Shown one piece after another: positions 8,697-18,478 of a stretch of 64,000 bases of DNA. This DNA comes from Maricaulaceae bacterium EIL42A08. Its GTDB lineage: Bacteria; Pseudomonadota; Alphaproteobacteria; Caulobacterales; Maricaulaceae. Within the stretch, counting starts at the first letter, position 1, and each line of letters starts with the position of its first letter. Location: contig JAMZNZ010000006.1 of assembly GCA_024178355.1 (NCBI GenBank), positions 124,001 to 188,000 of the forward strand. Direction: 5' to 3'. Position numbers and translations under genes: made by a program. The notes under the pieces were generated by a model, which was given only the letters and a program-made list of their open reading frames with translations, was not told the origin of the DNA and ran no database searches.

Positions 8697-10001
8697 ATGA
8701 CCTCACCGACCCCCCTCACGCCCCGTATCGCCGCGCTAAACGCGGTCATTGCGGTTTTTACCAAGGCCACAGCCCTTGATGGCGCTCTGGCGCAGGACCG
8801 CAGCCTTCAAGCGCTGGAGCCACGCGACCGGGCGTTTGCGCGGGCGATTGCGTCGGCGGCTGTGCGTCGGGTTGGAGCGTTACAGGCGGCGCTGGATGCG
8901 TTGATTGATCGGCCCCTGCCGGACAAAGCGACCCGAGCGCGCCTGGCCCTGCTGTGCGGAGCGGCCGAGCGTCTGGTGCTGGATGGTGCGGCCCATGCGG
9001 CAGTGGATAGCTGGGTGTCCATTATGGACTCCCACAAGGATACCCAGCGCTACAAAAATCTTGCCAACGCCGTCCTGCGCCGGGTCAGCTCCGGCAAGGC
9101 GCTGGCGGCGTTTGAAGCGGCTGATCCCCGTGCGGACCTGCCGGACTGGCTTAGCGCGCGCTGGACCACCGCTTATGGTGAAGATACCGCGCGCGCCATG
9201 GCCGCGGCACGTGCTGTGCCGCCAACGCTTGATCTCACGCTGAAACCTCAAACCGATACGATAGCCTTGGCCGACGCCATCGGTGCTGAAGTCCTGCCGC
9301 TGCGCACGGTGCGTCGACGCGATCCGGGCGCGGTTGAGGGCCTTCCCGGTTTTGAGGCTGGCGACTGGTGGGTGCAGGACTATGCCGCCGCCCTGCCTGC
9401 GCGACTTCTCGGTGTCAAAGCCGGTGAGCGCGTAGCCGATCTGTGCGCAGCCCCCGGCGGCAAGACACTTCAGCTCGCCGCTATGGGCGCTGAGGTGGTT
9501 GCCGTCGAAGCCTCGCCCAAGCGCATGAAGAAGGTCGCCGCCAATCTTGAGCGGACAGGCCTGAGCGCAGAGCTTGTAACTGCGGATCTCGGCCAGTGGC
9601 AGCCGGATGCCCCCTTTGATGCGATCCTTCTGGATGCGCCGTGTACGGCGACCGGGACGCTGCGTCGGCGCCCTGATGCGGCCTGGGCCAAGCAGGATGG
9701 TGACGTGGCCAATCTTGCCGCGCTACAGGCACGCCTGCTGGATGCCGCCTTTGAAATGCTGAAACCGGGCGGACGCCTCGTTTACTGCACCTGCTCGTTG
9801 GAGCCGGAGGAGGGCGAGGCCCAGCTGTCGTCGTTTCTGGAGCGAACACCCGAAGCGACTGTCAGCGCCATCGCCGCTGATGAGTTGCCAAAACTTGCGG
9901 ACGCCCTGACGCCAGAGGGCAGCGTGCGTACCCGGCCCGACTTGTGGGCGCAGCGCGGTGGCATGGATGGTTTCTTTATGGCCCGGCTGGTGAAGGCCTA
10001 A
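8697..10001 (+). CDS. rsmB: RsmB-family RNA (cytosine-5) methyltransferase
   Basis: 434 residues from the ATG at 8697, the start that directly precedes the conserved NusB-like domain (TPRIAALNAVIAV); the frame stays open to 8628 but that extension covers part of a repeat and looks non-coding. Residues 8-130 form a NusB-like RNA-binding domain and 180-434 a SAM-dependent methyltransferase: VADLCAAPGGKTLQLA (SAM site), LLDAPCTATGTLRRRPD (PC motif cysteine) and VYCTCSLEPEE (catalytic TC cysteine). It is the Sun/Fmu type that makes m5C967 in 16S rRNA. Followed by rpe after an interrupting antisense gene. Confidence 0.93.
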   Translation: MTSPTPLTPRIAALNAVIAVFTKATALDGALAQDRSLQALEPRDRAFARAIASAAVRRVGALQAALDALIDRPLPDKATRARLALLCGAAERLVLDGAAHAAVDSWVSIMDSHKDTQRYKNLANAVLRRVSSGKALAAFEAADPRADLPDWLSARWTTAYGEDTARAMAAARAVPPTLDLTLKPQTDTIALADAIGAEVLPLRTVRRRDPGAVEGLPGFEAGDWWVQDYAAALPARLLGVKAGERVADLCAAPGGKTLQLAAMGAEVVAVEASPKRMKKVAANLERTGLSAELVTADLGQWQPDAPFDAILLDAPCTATGTLRRRPDAAWAKQDGDVANLAALQARLLDAAFEMLKPGGRLVYCTCSLEPEEGEAQLSSFLERTPEATVSAIAADELPKLADALTPEGSVRTRPDLWAQRGGMDGFFMARLVKA

Positions 10002-10561
10002 ACAAGGCCTGCACGTTTCGCCAAATTGGCAAAATGCTTGCGCAGCTGGGTGTTAAGCCGCCGGATTTCGCCGGTAAAGCGGCGCACGCGCTCTGCATCA
10101 TCGACGCCATCGTCCTGCGCGGCTGCGATCAGCTGGACATCGGCAGTGTCAAAGGGTGCGGTCGTCAGCGTCAGCATGACCTGAACGAGGTGCAGGTTCG
10201 GTTCTTCTGTGAGACTGAGAAGCGCCTGGTCGTCGAATGCCTTGCTGGTGACCCGGGCATAGGCGTGACGGCTGCGGGTGACGGCGGTCGCCATGGCATC
10301 GCCCACGATGAGGGGTTTGGCGCCTTCGGGCTCCTCACCTGTGAGCTTACGGGCTTCATACTCGACCAGCATGGCGTGCTTGATCAGTGCCAGCGTGCTC
10401 GAATTGCCATAGGTTAGACTGTTGAGCGCCTGGGAAAATCCCAGATGCAGTCGCTTGTACTCAACCCACAGCTCGATTTGCTGGCGAAGTCTTGCCTGCT
10501 TTCGCGCAGCAATCTGCTCAGCATCAGACTTCGTTTTCGCAAAGTTGAAATTATTGAGCAA
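9998..10561 (-). CDS. Unrecognised helical protein, antisense between rsmB and rpe
   Basis: 187 residues, mostly charged and alpha-helical (for example AARKQARLRQQIELWVEYKRL near residue 18), no membrane segment, no signal and no cysteine. Its stop overlaps the rsmB stop by three bases. The longest frame starts at TTG (10559-10561) with no clear ribosome site, so the true start is uncertain; no in-frame ATG exists near the N-terminus. The gene interrupts what is otherwise a same-strand rsmB-rpe run. No family recognised; codon use is somewhat less GC-rich at third positions than in rsmB. Confidence 0.55.
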   Translation of the reverse strand: MLNNFNFAKTKSDAEQIAARKQARLRQQIELWVEYKRLHLGFSQALNSLTYGNSSTLALIKHAMLVEYEARKLTGEEPEGAKPLIVGDAMATAVTRSRHAYARVTSKAFDDQALLSLTEEPNLHLVQVMLTLTTAPFDTADVQLIAAAQDDGVDDAERVRRFTGEIRRLNTQLRKHFANLAKRAGLV

Positions 10562-10706
10562 AAGTTGACACCCGGTCGGCGGCTAAAACGCTGTCGTCTT
10601 ATCCTTTGAGGATTGTCTTCACAGTGTGTTAGCCGATGCTGCGGAAGCTGTCGGCCATAGTCTGGGCATCCTTGCCCGCAGTCGGGGCCACTGGTACGGA
10701 TACAAT

Positions 10707-11366
10707 ATGTCTGGCGTCATAATTTCACCCTCTATCCTGTCTGCCGACTTCGCCCGTCTGGGTGAGGAGGTGAAGGCGATCGACGCGGCAGGGGCCGACT
10801 GGATCCATGTCGATGTAATGGATGGCCATTTCGTACCCAATCTGACAATTGGCCCGTCGGTGATCAAAGCGCTGAGGCCCTGGTCGAAGAAGCCATTTGA
10901 TGTCCATCTGATGATATCGCCGGTCGACCAGTATATTGCCGATTTTGTGGATGCTGGCGCTGATATCATCACAGCACACCCTGAGGCCGGTCCGCATTTC
11001 CATCGCACCGTGCAGACCATCAAATCCCATGGCGTAAAGGCGGGCGCGGCGCTCAACCCTTCAACGCCGCTTCAGGTGATCGACTATGTTCTTGAAGAGC
11101 TGGATGTGGTTCTGATCATGAGCGTCAATCCCGGTTTCGGCGGGCAGAGCTTCATCGACAACCAGCTGCGCAAGATTGAAATGCTCCGTAACAAGATCGA
11201 TAGCCGCGGCCTGGAAACCAGGATCGAGGTCGACGGTGGCGTGAAGCCGGGAACGGCCCGGGCCTGTAAAGACGCCGGTGCCACTGCGCTGGTTGCGGGA
11301 TCTGCGGTGTTCAAGGGCGGACCGGACGTATACGCCAAAAATATCTCTGCACTGCGCGAGGATTAG
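10707..11366 (+). CDS. rpe: Ribulose-phosphate 3-epimerase
   Basis: Interconverts ribulose 5-phosphate and xylulose 5-phosphate in the pentose phosphate and Calvin pathways. 219 residues from ATG 10707 (the open frame upstream to 10626 lacks the fold). TIM-barrel landmarks are intact: [26 protein letters not shown] (metal and catalytic Asp), [15 protein letters not shown] and VDGGV....A....A....VAGSAVF. The heparinase-like gene starts three bases after its stop, so the two are probably cotranscribed. Confidence 0.97.
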   Translation: MSGVIISPSILSADFARLGEEVKAIDAAGADWIHVDVMDGHFVPNLTIGPSVIKALRPWSKKPFDVHLMISPVDQYIADFVDAGADIITAHPEAGPHFHRTVQTIKSHGVKAGAALNPSTPLQVIDYVLEELDVVLIMSVNPGFGGQSFIDNQLRKIEMLRNKIDSRGLETRIEVDGGVKPGTARACKDAGATALVAGSAVFKGGPDVYAKNISALRED

Positions 11367-11369
11367 GCG

Positions 11370-13127
11370 ATGACGGCCGCGCACGGCTCGGCGAAAGATC
11401 TGGTTGGCGCAGCGGCTCGACGCTTGCGGCGCGAAAGCTCTGATCTTGCCAACTCTCTTGCGGTCTATCGAATGCCGGCTTTGGCTGGGCGCGCGCCGGA
11501 AAGCCTGTCTGCTGTACCAAAACCCATTCGCAAGGGGGACAAGGCGCGCGGTGCGGCGATCCTTGGTGGACGCTTTGCGCTGGCTGGCGACACACTTGAT
11601 GTGCCAACCGGCGAAAGCGTCTGGGATTTAACTGCACCATCGCGAAGGTTCGCCGCTGCACTCCATCGATGCGAGTGGATACATGATGTCCTCGCAGTTG
11701 ATGATGCTGAAGCGCGTCAGGCTGTGGGGGTGTTTGTGGATGACTGGATTGACCGGTTTGGCCAATGGAACTGGTTCAGTTGGTCTCCAGCTGTCCTGGA
11801 GGGACGCGTTCGTGCCTGGCTTTTTGCCCATGAGAACCTCCTGGAGGGGCCTGACGGCACAGCGCGGCTCAAAACACTGAGCCGCCAGGCGCGCCGCCTG
11901 ATCCGGGCCTTGCCGGTTATTGAGGATAGCCGAACCCGGCTGGATGCAACGATTTCACTTGCGCTGGCGACGCTGGCTCTCGATCTGGGCGGTGCAAAGG
12001 CGGCCCAGGTCGGCCGCGCTCTGGAGCTGGCCCTGAAATCCCAAATCCTGCCGGATGGTGGACATGTCAGTCGTAACCCGGAGGCTGCAGCCGATATCCT
12101 GATCAGCCTGGTGGAGCTTGACCAGGCTGCAGAGGGCGTTGCCCCCCTTCCAGATGAAGTGCGACGGGCGATGGATCGCGCCGCAGGCTTTGTGCGCTTC
12201 TGTCGAATGCCGTCTGGCGCGCTGGCGGGCTTCCATGGTGGCGGAGAGGGCGATGGTCGAGCCATCGACCTGGCGCTGCGCCATGTGTCAGGCGGAAAGA
12301 AATTGCCGACGCGACCGGCTTTTAATGTTGCGCCACATACCGGCTATCATCGGGCTGAGGCTGGCGACGCAGTCATTATGTTTGATGCAGCCGGACCGGC
12401 TTCGGGGCTTCAGGGGGGGGACGCACACGCCAGTGCTCTGGCGTTTGAATTCGCCGCATCCGGGACGCGTCTTGTGGTCAATTGCGGGTGGTCGCCGGAT
12501 CAGCCCACCGCCTGGCGTGATGCGGTGCGCGCCACCGCAGCCCACTCGGCGCTAACGCTGGAAGAAACCAGTTCGGCGCGCTTGATCGAGGCGGGTTGGC
12601 GGCGCGACCTTCTGGGGCATTGCATGGCTGAGGGGCCAGAACCGGTAAAACCGCGACGCAATGAAGAGGATCTCGGGGTTTGGCTGGAGGCGACCCATGA
12701 CGGCTACCGCAAACGCTTTGGAATGTCCGTGCGTCGTCGCCTTTTTCTGGCAGTCGACGGCGGCGATTTGCGCGGAGAGGACGGCCTTTTCAGACCCGTA
12801 GAAGATGGTGCACCGGATGACCCCGAAGCCAGGCTGCGTTTTGCTATCCGGTTTCATCTGCACCCGGATGTGCGTGCGTCTCTTTCCCGTGATTCCATGA
12901 GCGCGCTATTGGTCGCACCGAATGGCGATGGGTGGCGGTTCCGAACCGACGGCGGGCCTGTCAGGCTTGAGAAATCCGTTTATTTGGGAGCGGGCGCGCC
13001 CCCGCGTCGATCGACACAGTTGGTGATTTCAGGTGAAGCTGAAACTTTTGGTGGTGGGGAAAGGCCGCCTAATCGTGTAAGGTGGGCGTTTCAAAGGCTT
13101 GGCCGCGTGGGTGGAGCGGCTGGCTGA
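11370..13127 (+). CDS. Heparinase II/III-like protein
   Basis: 585 residues. The N-terminal 300 residues are an alpha/alpha-toroid with features of the family (WDLTAPSRRFAAALHRCEWI, WNWFSWSPAVLEGRVRAW, GGHVSRNPEAAADIL); residues 340-580 form the beta-sandwich with HASALAFEFAASGTRLVVNCG and ATAAHSALTLEETSSA. In known heparinases the first block supplies the catalytic Tyr/His and the GD.HAS block a substrate contact. There is no signal peptide, so unlike secreted lyases it would act in the cytoplasm; homologues sit between rpe and purH in many alphaproteobacteria, where the substrate has not been established. Possible cell-envelope polysaccharide function (inference). Confidence 0.88.
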   Translation: MTAAHGSAKDLVGAAARRLRRESSDLANSLAVYRMPALAGRAPESLSAVPKPIRKGDKARGAAILGGRFALAGDTLDVPTGESVWDLTAPSRRFAAALHRCEWIHDVLAVDDAEARQAVGVFVDDWIDRFGQWNWFSWSPAVLEGRVRAWLFAHENLLEGPDGTARLKTLSRQARRLIRALPVIEDSRTRLDATISLALATLALDLGGAKAAQVGRALELALKSQILPDGGHVSRNPEAAADILISLVELDQAAEGVAPLPDEVRRAMDRAAGFVRFCRMPSGALAGFHGGGEGDGRAIDLALRHVSGGKKLPTRPAFNVAPHTGYHRAEAGDAVIMFDAAGPASGLQGGDAHASALAFEFAASGTRLVVNCGWSPDQPTAWRDAVRATAAHSALTLEETSSARLIEAGWRRDLLGHCMAEGPEPVKPRRNEEDLGVWLEATHDGYRKRFGMSVRRRLFLAVDGGDLRGEDGLFRPVEDGAPDDPEARLRFAIRFHLHPDVRASLSRDSMSALLVAPNGDGWRFRTDGGPVRLEKSVYLGAGAPPRRSTQLVISGEAETFGGGERPPNRVRWAFQRLGRVGGAAG

Positions 13128-13143
13128 GGGGGCACTTGGTGCA

Positions 13144-15069
13144 ATGAAGTCTGATAATAACAACCGTCCGCCGGGGCAATTGAGCTCGCTGACGCCTTTC
13201 GCAATTCTGGCTTACGATACGTTTGCCGCTGGGATTGCAATGTTAGGTGCAATTGTTTTGCGTTATCGCTTCAGTGAGTTTGGCGCGCCGCCCGGCAATG
13301 TCGAGTTCATTGCCCCAGCCATCTTTGCGGTGTCATGCGCAGCGACTTTCTATGTTGCTGGCGTAAACCGGAATTTGTGGCGCCATACCTCTCTGCGTGA
13401 TGCGGCCCGCGTGCTGCAGGCCATTGTCCTGGCTCACCTTATATTCCTCGTTTTATTATTCGCATTCACGCGTCTGGATGATTTGCCACGTACCAGCCTG
13501 GTCATTTCCGGGCCCATCCTTGCGGCCTTGATGCTTGGGCCGAGAGCGTTTGCGGTCAGCTTGCGGTCCGGTGATTTGCGGACCTTGTTCCGCAATGAGA
13601 GTCCGGGTGCGCCGATCGCGGTGCTGGTCGGTAGCCGCGAGCGCCTCGCGCAGGTGTTGTTGACACAGATGCGTCGTCCTGGTGGTCCGGCCTTCAGGTT
13701 CCGGGCTCTTATTGAAACCAGTGGTGCGGATGGCGGGCGCGCCCTGCACGGCGTTCCCATGGAAGGCGGTATGGATCAGCTTGAGGCGGTTGTCTCCGGT
13801 CTGCGCCGCGAAAGTAAAGGTGAGCGCGTTCGCATCGTATTGGCTGATCGACAGCCCGCTCCGTCCCTGGTCAACGCCGCTGCGCGTGTCTGCGGTCAAA
13901 CCGGTGCCAGCCTGACCCGGGCGCGCCAGGCTGAAGGTGCGGCCGCCTTCACGGCGGTTGAGGCAGGTGACCTTCTTGCGAGAGCCCCGCGGGCCATGTC
14001 CAATGCCGGGGCTCGCAGCCTTATCAGCGGCAAGCGCGTTGTTGTTACAGGCGCTGGCGGAACAATCGGGTCTGAGCTTGTGCGTCAGGCGGTTGCACTT
14101 AACCCGGCCCGCCTCGTGCTGTTTGATAGCTCTGAAAGCAGTCTTTACGAGATCGACCAGTCTCTGAAACGACTTGAAACAGCTCCAAGCTGGCGGCCGG
14201 TTCTGGGTGATATCCGGGACCGCGCAGCGCTTGATGTTCTGTTCAAGGAGGAAGAGCCCGACGTTGTCCTTCACGCGGCCGCGCTGAAGCATGTGCCCTT
14301 GATGGAGGTCAATGCGCCGGAGACGGCGCTGACCAACGTTGCGGGCACCCGAAATCTGGCTGAGGCTGCCGGAGAAGCGGGAGTTGGGTCGGTGGTTCTT
14401 ATTTCCACTGACAAGGCCGTTGATCCAACTTCGGTCATGGGGGCAACCAAGCGCGTTGCCGAGCTGGTGATCCTTGAGGCCAGCCAGCGTTGGCCCAATA
14501 CTGCATTTTCTTCGGTTCGGTTTGGCAATGTGCTGGCATCGGTCGGCTCGGTGGTGCCGCTGTTTGAGGCTCAGATCGCAGCGGGTGGACCTGTCACCGT
14601 GACTGATCCTGAAACCACCCGCTATTTCATGACGGTCCAGGAGGCCGCCGGACTGGTTCTTGAGGCGGGCGCACAAGCCCAGCGCGGCGGCGATGCGGGC
14701 GCTCTCTTCCTTCTGGATATGGGAGAGCCAGTGCTGATTTCGCGACTGGCCAGGCAGCTCATCCGTCTTAGGGGCCTGGCACCGGATGACGATATCGAAA
14801 TTCAGTTCACGGGCCTTCGAGCGGGTGAGAAGCTCCACGAGCAACTTCTTTATGTGTTTGAAAGCTGTGAACAGACCGATGTTGACGGTGTTCTACGCAT
14901 CCAGACCCCCCGCCTCGCCCTTGAAGCGCTTGAGCCTGCCTTGAAGCGATTACTCGATGCTGCTGCGCGCCGGGACGAGGCAGGCGTGCGTGCCGCGCTG
15001 GATGCTCTGATGCCAATTGGCTGGCCTGATGGTGTACATGCGATGGCTCCGCGTCTATCGGTAAGCTAA
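13144..15069 (+). CDS. Membrane-anchored nucleotide-sugar 4,6-dehydratase (WbpM/PglF/CapD type)
   Basis: 641 residues from the ATG at 13144, which has a GAGGGGG site 11 bases upstream and removes an unlikely TTG-initiated extension that would overlap the heparinase gene. Four hydrophobic segments lie within residues 15-135, then a CoA-binding-like Rossmann domain to about 270 and the SDR dehydratase domain from 300: GAGGTIGSEL (NAD site), DIRD, HAAALKHVPLME, STDKAVDPTSVMGATKR. The catalytic Tyr of ordinary SDRs is replaced by Met in the M...K pair, as is known for PglF/WbpM. The product would be a UDP-4-keto-6-deoxy sugar at the membrane, used for surface polysaccharide or glycan synthesis. 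No glycosyltransferases are adjacent. Confidence 0.9.
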   Translation: MKSDNNNRPPGQLSSLTPFAILAYDTFAAGIAMLGAIVLRYRFSEFGAPPGNVEFIAPAIFAVSCAATFYVAGVNRNLWRHTSLRDAARVLQAIVLAHLIFLVLLFAFTRLDDLPRTSLVISGPILAALMLGPRAFAVSLRSGDLRTLFRNESPGAPIAVLVGSRERLAQVLLTQMRRPGGPAFRFRALIETSGADGGRALHGVPMEGGMDQLEAVVSGLRRESKGERVRIVLADRQPAPSLVNAAARVCGQTGASLTRARQAEGAAAFTAVEAGDLLARAPRAMSNAGARSLISGKRVVVTGAGGTIGSELVRQAVALNPARLVLFDSSESSLYEIDQSLKRLETAPSWRPVLGDIRDRAALDVLFKEEEPDVVLHAAALKHVPLMEVNAPETALTNVAGTRNLAEAAGEAGVGSVVLISTDKAVDPTSVMGATKRVAELVILEASQRWPNTAFSSVRFGNVLASVGSVVPLFEAQIAAGGPVTVTDPETTRYFMTVQEAAGLVLEAGAQAQRGGDAGALFLLDMGEPVLISRLARQLIRLRGLAPDDDIEIQFTGLRAGEKLHEQLLYVFESCEQTDVDGVLRIQTPRLALEALEPALKRLLDAAARRDEAGVRAALDALMPIGWPDGVHAMAPRLSVS

Positions 15070-15120
15070 TGACCGTGATACGCGGCGGGCTGGCGAAGCA
15101 ATTCGGCCCGCCCCCCATGT

Positions 15121-16728
15121 ATGAGACAAGCCATGACTGCGAGCACCCTCACCCCTATCGCCCGTGCACTGATTTCAGTTTCGGATAAGGAGGGCCTGGC
15201 CGAGCGCGCCAGGAAGCTCGCCGAATCCGGAGTTGAGCTGGTCTCCACCGGTGGAACCCTGCAGGCCCTGCGCGATGCGGGCCTTGAGGCGCGCGATGTG
15301 TCAGACGTGACCGGCTATCCTGAAATGATGGATGGACGGGTCAAAACGCTGCATCCGCGCATTCATGGCGGTTTGCTGGCCCGCCGGGAGCGTGAGGACG
15401 ACCTGGCCTCCATGAAAGAGCACGGCATCCCCCAGATCGATCTTCTGGTGGTCAATCTCTATCCGTTCGAGGAAACCGCCGCTTCCGGAGCTGAGATCGA
15501 TGCCTGCATCGAAAAAATCGATGTCGGTGGGCCTGCAATGATTCGCGCGGCCGCTAAGAATCACGCCCATGTCGCTGTGTGTGTCGATATGCGCGATCTC
15601 GACAAGGTGCTTGAGGCGATGGCCGAGAATGACGGTGCCACAACGCTGGAGCTGCGCCGCCATCTGGCAGCCAAGGCTTTCGGGCGCACCGCTGCCTACG
15701 ATGCCGCGATCAATGCGCGCCTGCTGGCCGATGTGGAGCGCCCTGCGCGCAGCTATTTTGCTCAAGGTGGCCCGCGTCTGCAGGATTTGCGCTACGGCGA
15801 GAACCCGCATCAGGAAGCGGCGCTATACGCGTCGCCGGAAAGCGGTCCCGGAGTGGCGTCGGCTCGTCAGGCGCAAGGCAAGGCGCTGTCCTTCAATAAT
15901 ATCGCCGATGCCGATGCTGCGTTTGAGCTGGTCAGCGAGTTCAACCCCGATGACCAGGCCGCCTGCGCCATCATCAAGCACGCCAATCCATGTGGCGTTG
16001 CTGTCGCGAGTGACCTGTCGCGCGCTTATGAGCGTGCTTTCGACGCGGATCCAGTGTCCGCGTTCGGTGGCATTGCGGCGGTCAACCGTCCGCTGGATGC
16101 CAAGACAGCGGATGCCATCACCAAGATTTTCACCGAGGTCGTGATTGCGCCGGAAGCTGACCCAGCTGCGCTGGACATCCTGTCTGCGAAGAAGAATGTT
16201 CGCGTCCTGCTGACGGGCGGTCTCGCTGATCCTGCTCGAAAGGGCTGGTCGCTAAAGACCGTGGCCGGCGGTCTGTTGGTGCAGGAGCGGGACTTTGGCC
16301 ATGTGACCGAGGGCGATCTGAAGGTTGTCACCAAGCGTCAGCCCGATGAAGACGAGCTCGCCGATCTGATGTTTGCCTGGCGTGTGGTCAAGCACGTGAA
16401 GTCAAACGCCATTGTCTTCGCTCGCAAGGGTGCGACCGCTGGCGTCGGCATGGGCCAGACTAGCCGGGTCGAGGCTGTCCGCCTTGCCGCTCGCAAGGCC
16501 GTTGATGCAGCAAAGGAAAACGGCTGGGATGGCCCGCGCACCGAAGGGTCTGCGCTGGCGTCCGATGCCTTCTTCCCGTTTGCTGATGGCCTGATGGAAG
16601 CGGTGGAAGCCGGTGCGCGCTGCGTCATTCAGCCGGGCGGTTCCATGCGCGATGAAGAAGTGATCGCAGCGGCCGATGAGGCGGGTATCGCCATGGTCTT
16701 CACCGGCACGCGCCACTTCCGACACTAG
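15121..16728 (+). CDS. purH: Bifunctional AICAR formyltransferase / IMP cyclohydrolase
   Basis: Catalyses the last two steps of de novo purine synthesis. Residues 1-200 are the MGS-like IMP cyclohydrolase ([29 protein letters not shown]), residues 200-535 the formyltransferase ([31 protein letters not shown] with catalytic Lys-His, [16 protein letters not shown]). 535 residues from 15121; a second ATG at 15133 would give 531 and is about equally plausible because neither has a strong ribosome site. Immediately followed by the broken hydrolase gene with no spacer. Confidence 0.96.
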   Translation: MRQAMTASTLTPIARALISVSDKEGLAERARKLAESGVELVSTGGTLQALRDAGLEARDVSDVTGYPEMMDGRVKTLHPRIHGGLLARREREDDLASMKEHGIPQIDLLVVNLYPFEETAASGAEIDACIEKIDVGGPAMIRAAAKNHAHVAVCVDMRDLDKVLEAMAENDGATTLELRRHLAAKAFGRTAAYDAAINARLLADVERPARSYFAQGGPRLQDLRYGENPHQEAALYASPESGPGVASARQAQGKALSFNNIADADAAFELVSEFNPDDQAACAIIKHANPCGVAVASDLSRAYERAFDADPVSAFGGIAAVNRPLDAKTADAITKIFTEVVIAPEADPAALDILSAKKNVRVLLTGGLADPARKGWSLKTVAGGLLVQERDFGHVTEGDLKVVTKRQPDEDELADLMFAWRVVKHVKSNAIVFARKGATAGVGMGQTSRVEAVRLAARKAVDAAKENGWDGPRTEGSALASDAFFPFADGLMEAVEAGARCVIQPGGSMRDEEVIAAADEAGIAMVFTGTRHFRH

Positions 16729-17538
16729 GTGATGGTGGGCCGCCTCTTTCTCTCTTTGGGCGTGGGGCTGGTTCTCCTCCTCGCGGTCGTGCTGGCCTTT
16801 GCTGCGCGCGGTGAGGCGACGCCGCCGGACCTGACCGGGCATATCGATATCCGCATGCCGGAGGCGGTCGACGGTCCGGTGCCTGCGGTGATCCTGATGT
16901 CGGGCTGCGGCGGGCTGCGCCAGATCCAGGATGACTACGCCGCCATTGCGGTTGATCAGGGCTGGGCGGCGGTGATCGTGGACAGCTTCGGGGCTCGCGG
17001 TATCGGTCGGCGCGGCGCGCTTAATACGGTCTGCACCGCGCTGCGCATGCGTGGTCAGGACCGCGCCCAGGACATTTTCTCAACGATCGAAATCCTGCGC
17101 GAGGACCCGCGCATCAATGCTGATACCCTGGCCATGATTGGCTGGAGCCATGGCAGCTGGGCGATCCTTGATGCCATGGCAATCGCTCAATTTGAGGACA
17201 CACCCGAGGGCGTGCTTGATGGCATGCAGGGCGCGTTTGCCATCTATCCCTATTGCGGTTTCCTGAGTGTGGTTGACAGCCATCCTCTGGGTGATGATAT
17301 CGCGCTGACCATTTTGAATGTGGGACGGGACCGGGTTGTGAACACCCAGGCCTGCCGCGATCTGGCCGAGGCGCGCGCCGCTGAAGGCACACCCATCACC
17401 GTGATTGAATAGCCTGATCTCACCCACGCCTTCGATGAAGAGCTCGACCGGTGGGATCCGCGCATGGAGCACGACCCTGAAGGCATGGCGCGCACCCACG
17501 CCCGCTTTGCCGCGTTTTTAAACGGGATTGAGGGTTGA
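16729..17538 (+). pseudogene. Dienelactone-hydrolase-like alpha/beta hydrolase, interrupted by an in-frame TAG
   Basis: Starts GTG (16729) or ATG (16732) directly after the purH stop. An N-terminal signal anchor (residues 4-27) leads to an alpha/beta hydrolase: MSGCGG near the oxyanion hole and the nucleophile elbow GWSHGSW. At 17410-17412 a TAG ends the frame after ...TPITVIE. The same frame then continues for 41 codons as PDLTHAFDEELD... to a TGA at 17536-17538; that segment holds the family's catalytic His (THAFD, compare THGFDE in the next gene) and has the same high third-position GC. One base change (for example TAC or TAT to TAG, Tyr being common there) would explain it. Either a recent nonsense mutation, a sequencing error or stop readthrough. 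Confidence 0.85.
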
Positions 17539-17590
17539 ATGCATCTCAGGCTCACGGCCTTATGGAGCCAGACCTGTTGCATGAGCCGCG

Positions 17591-18466
17591 ATGACCTCCG
17601 CCCTCTATATCGCCCTTGTCCTGTTTGGAATGCTTGGCCTGCTTGGTGTGGCCATCGCGCGGCATCTGTGGCGACGCCTGACCGGCCAGCATCTGCAGCG
17701 CGATGCCTTAAAGCGCCATCGCGCACTGATCGAGCCGCATCTGCAGACCCGGTATCCGCCGGGCGAGGGGCCATTTCCTGTTGTGCTGCTCTTCCATGGC
17801 TGTGGTGGCGTGCGCCAGATCATGGACGATTACGCCAGGGCCGCGGTGAAGGCGGGTGTCGCGGCGGTGATTGTTGACAGTCACACGCCGCGGGGCATCG
17901 CCTACGAGGCGGCGCTGGCGCAGGTGTGTACGGGCCGCATCCTGTGGGGGCGGGAGCGAGCGGCGGATGTGCATGCAGCGTTGGCCGTGGTGCGTGATGA
18001 CCCCCGCCTTGATGCGTCGCGAGTGGTGCTTGCAGGCTGGAGCCATGGGGGCTGGACTCTCATGGATGCCTTTACACTTCAAACCCATGGACAAAGCCCT
18101 GATGGATTGAGCAGCGTGCCCCAACCTGCTTTTGCCGGCGTGAAGGGCGTGTTCCTGATCTATCCCTATGTGAGTGGACCGGCGCTTGCGCGGCGGCGGG
18201 AGACACGGCTTCCGGCTCCCACCGAGGTGGTGCTTGTGGCGGATGACAGCATGGCCAGCGAGCATGAGGCGGCTGACGTCTTCAAGCGTATGAAGGAGGC
18301 TGGGGCCTCGGTCACCTGGTCTACGCTGGGTGGTGTGACGCATGGTTTTGACGAGCCAGACCATCACCCGACCTCCCAGCTGCGCTACGATGAAGATGCC
18401 ACACGCCAGACCCGAGGGGCGTTCGTTGAGTTCTTAAAGCGCCAGCTTGATCCCAAACCCCTTTAA
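17591..18466 (+). CDS. Dienelactone-hydrolase-family alpha/beta hydrolase
   Basis: 291 residues, an intact tandem paralogue of the preceding broken gene. Residues 5-24 form an N-terminal membrane anchor or uncleaved signal, so the enzyme domain probably faces the periplasm. LLFHGCGGVRQIMDDYA is the oxyanion-hole region, AGWSHGGW the nucleophile elbow with Ser, and GVTHGFDE the catalytic His; an acid lies in between (VADDSMASE). The natural ester substrate cannot be told. The Cys before GG in HGCGG is shared with the paralogue (SGCGG). Confidence 0.88.
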   Translation: MTSALYIALVLFGMLGLLGVAIARHLWRRLTGQHLQRDALKRHRALIEPHLQTRYPPGEGPFPVVLLFHGCGGVRQIMDDYARAAVKAGVAAVIVDSHTPRGIAYEAALAQVCTGRILWGRERAADVHAALAVVRDDPRLDASRVVLAGWSHGGWTLMDAFTLQTHGQSPDGLSSVPQPAFAGVKGVFLIYPYVSGPALARRRETRLPAPTEVVLVADDSMASEHEAADVFKRMKEAGASVTWSTLGGVTHGFDEPDHHPTSQLRYDEDATRQTRGAFVEFLKRQLDPKPL

Positions 18467-18478
18467 CCGGAGCCGACC

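Noticed and set aside
10626-10706. Upstream extension of rpe
   Set aside because: Not part of the epimerase fold; the ATG at 10707 aligns with family starts.
13456-14844. 462-codon open frame on the minus strand
   Set aside because: Antisense to the WbpM-type dehydratase; composition odd (rich in His, Arg, Gln) and no ribosome site.
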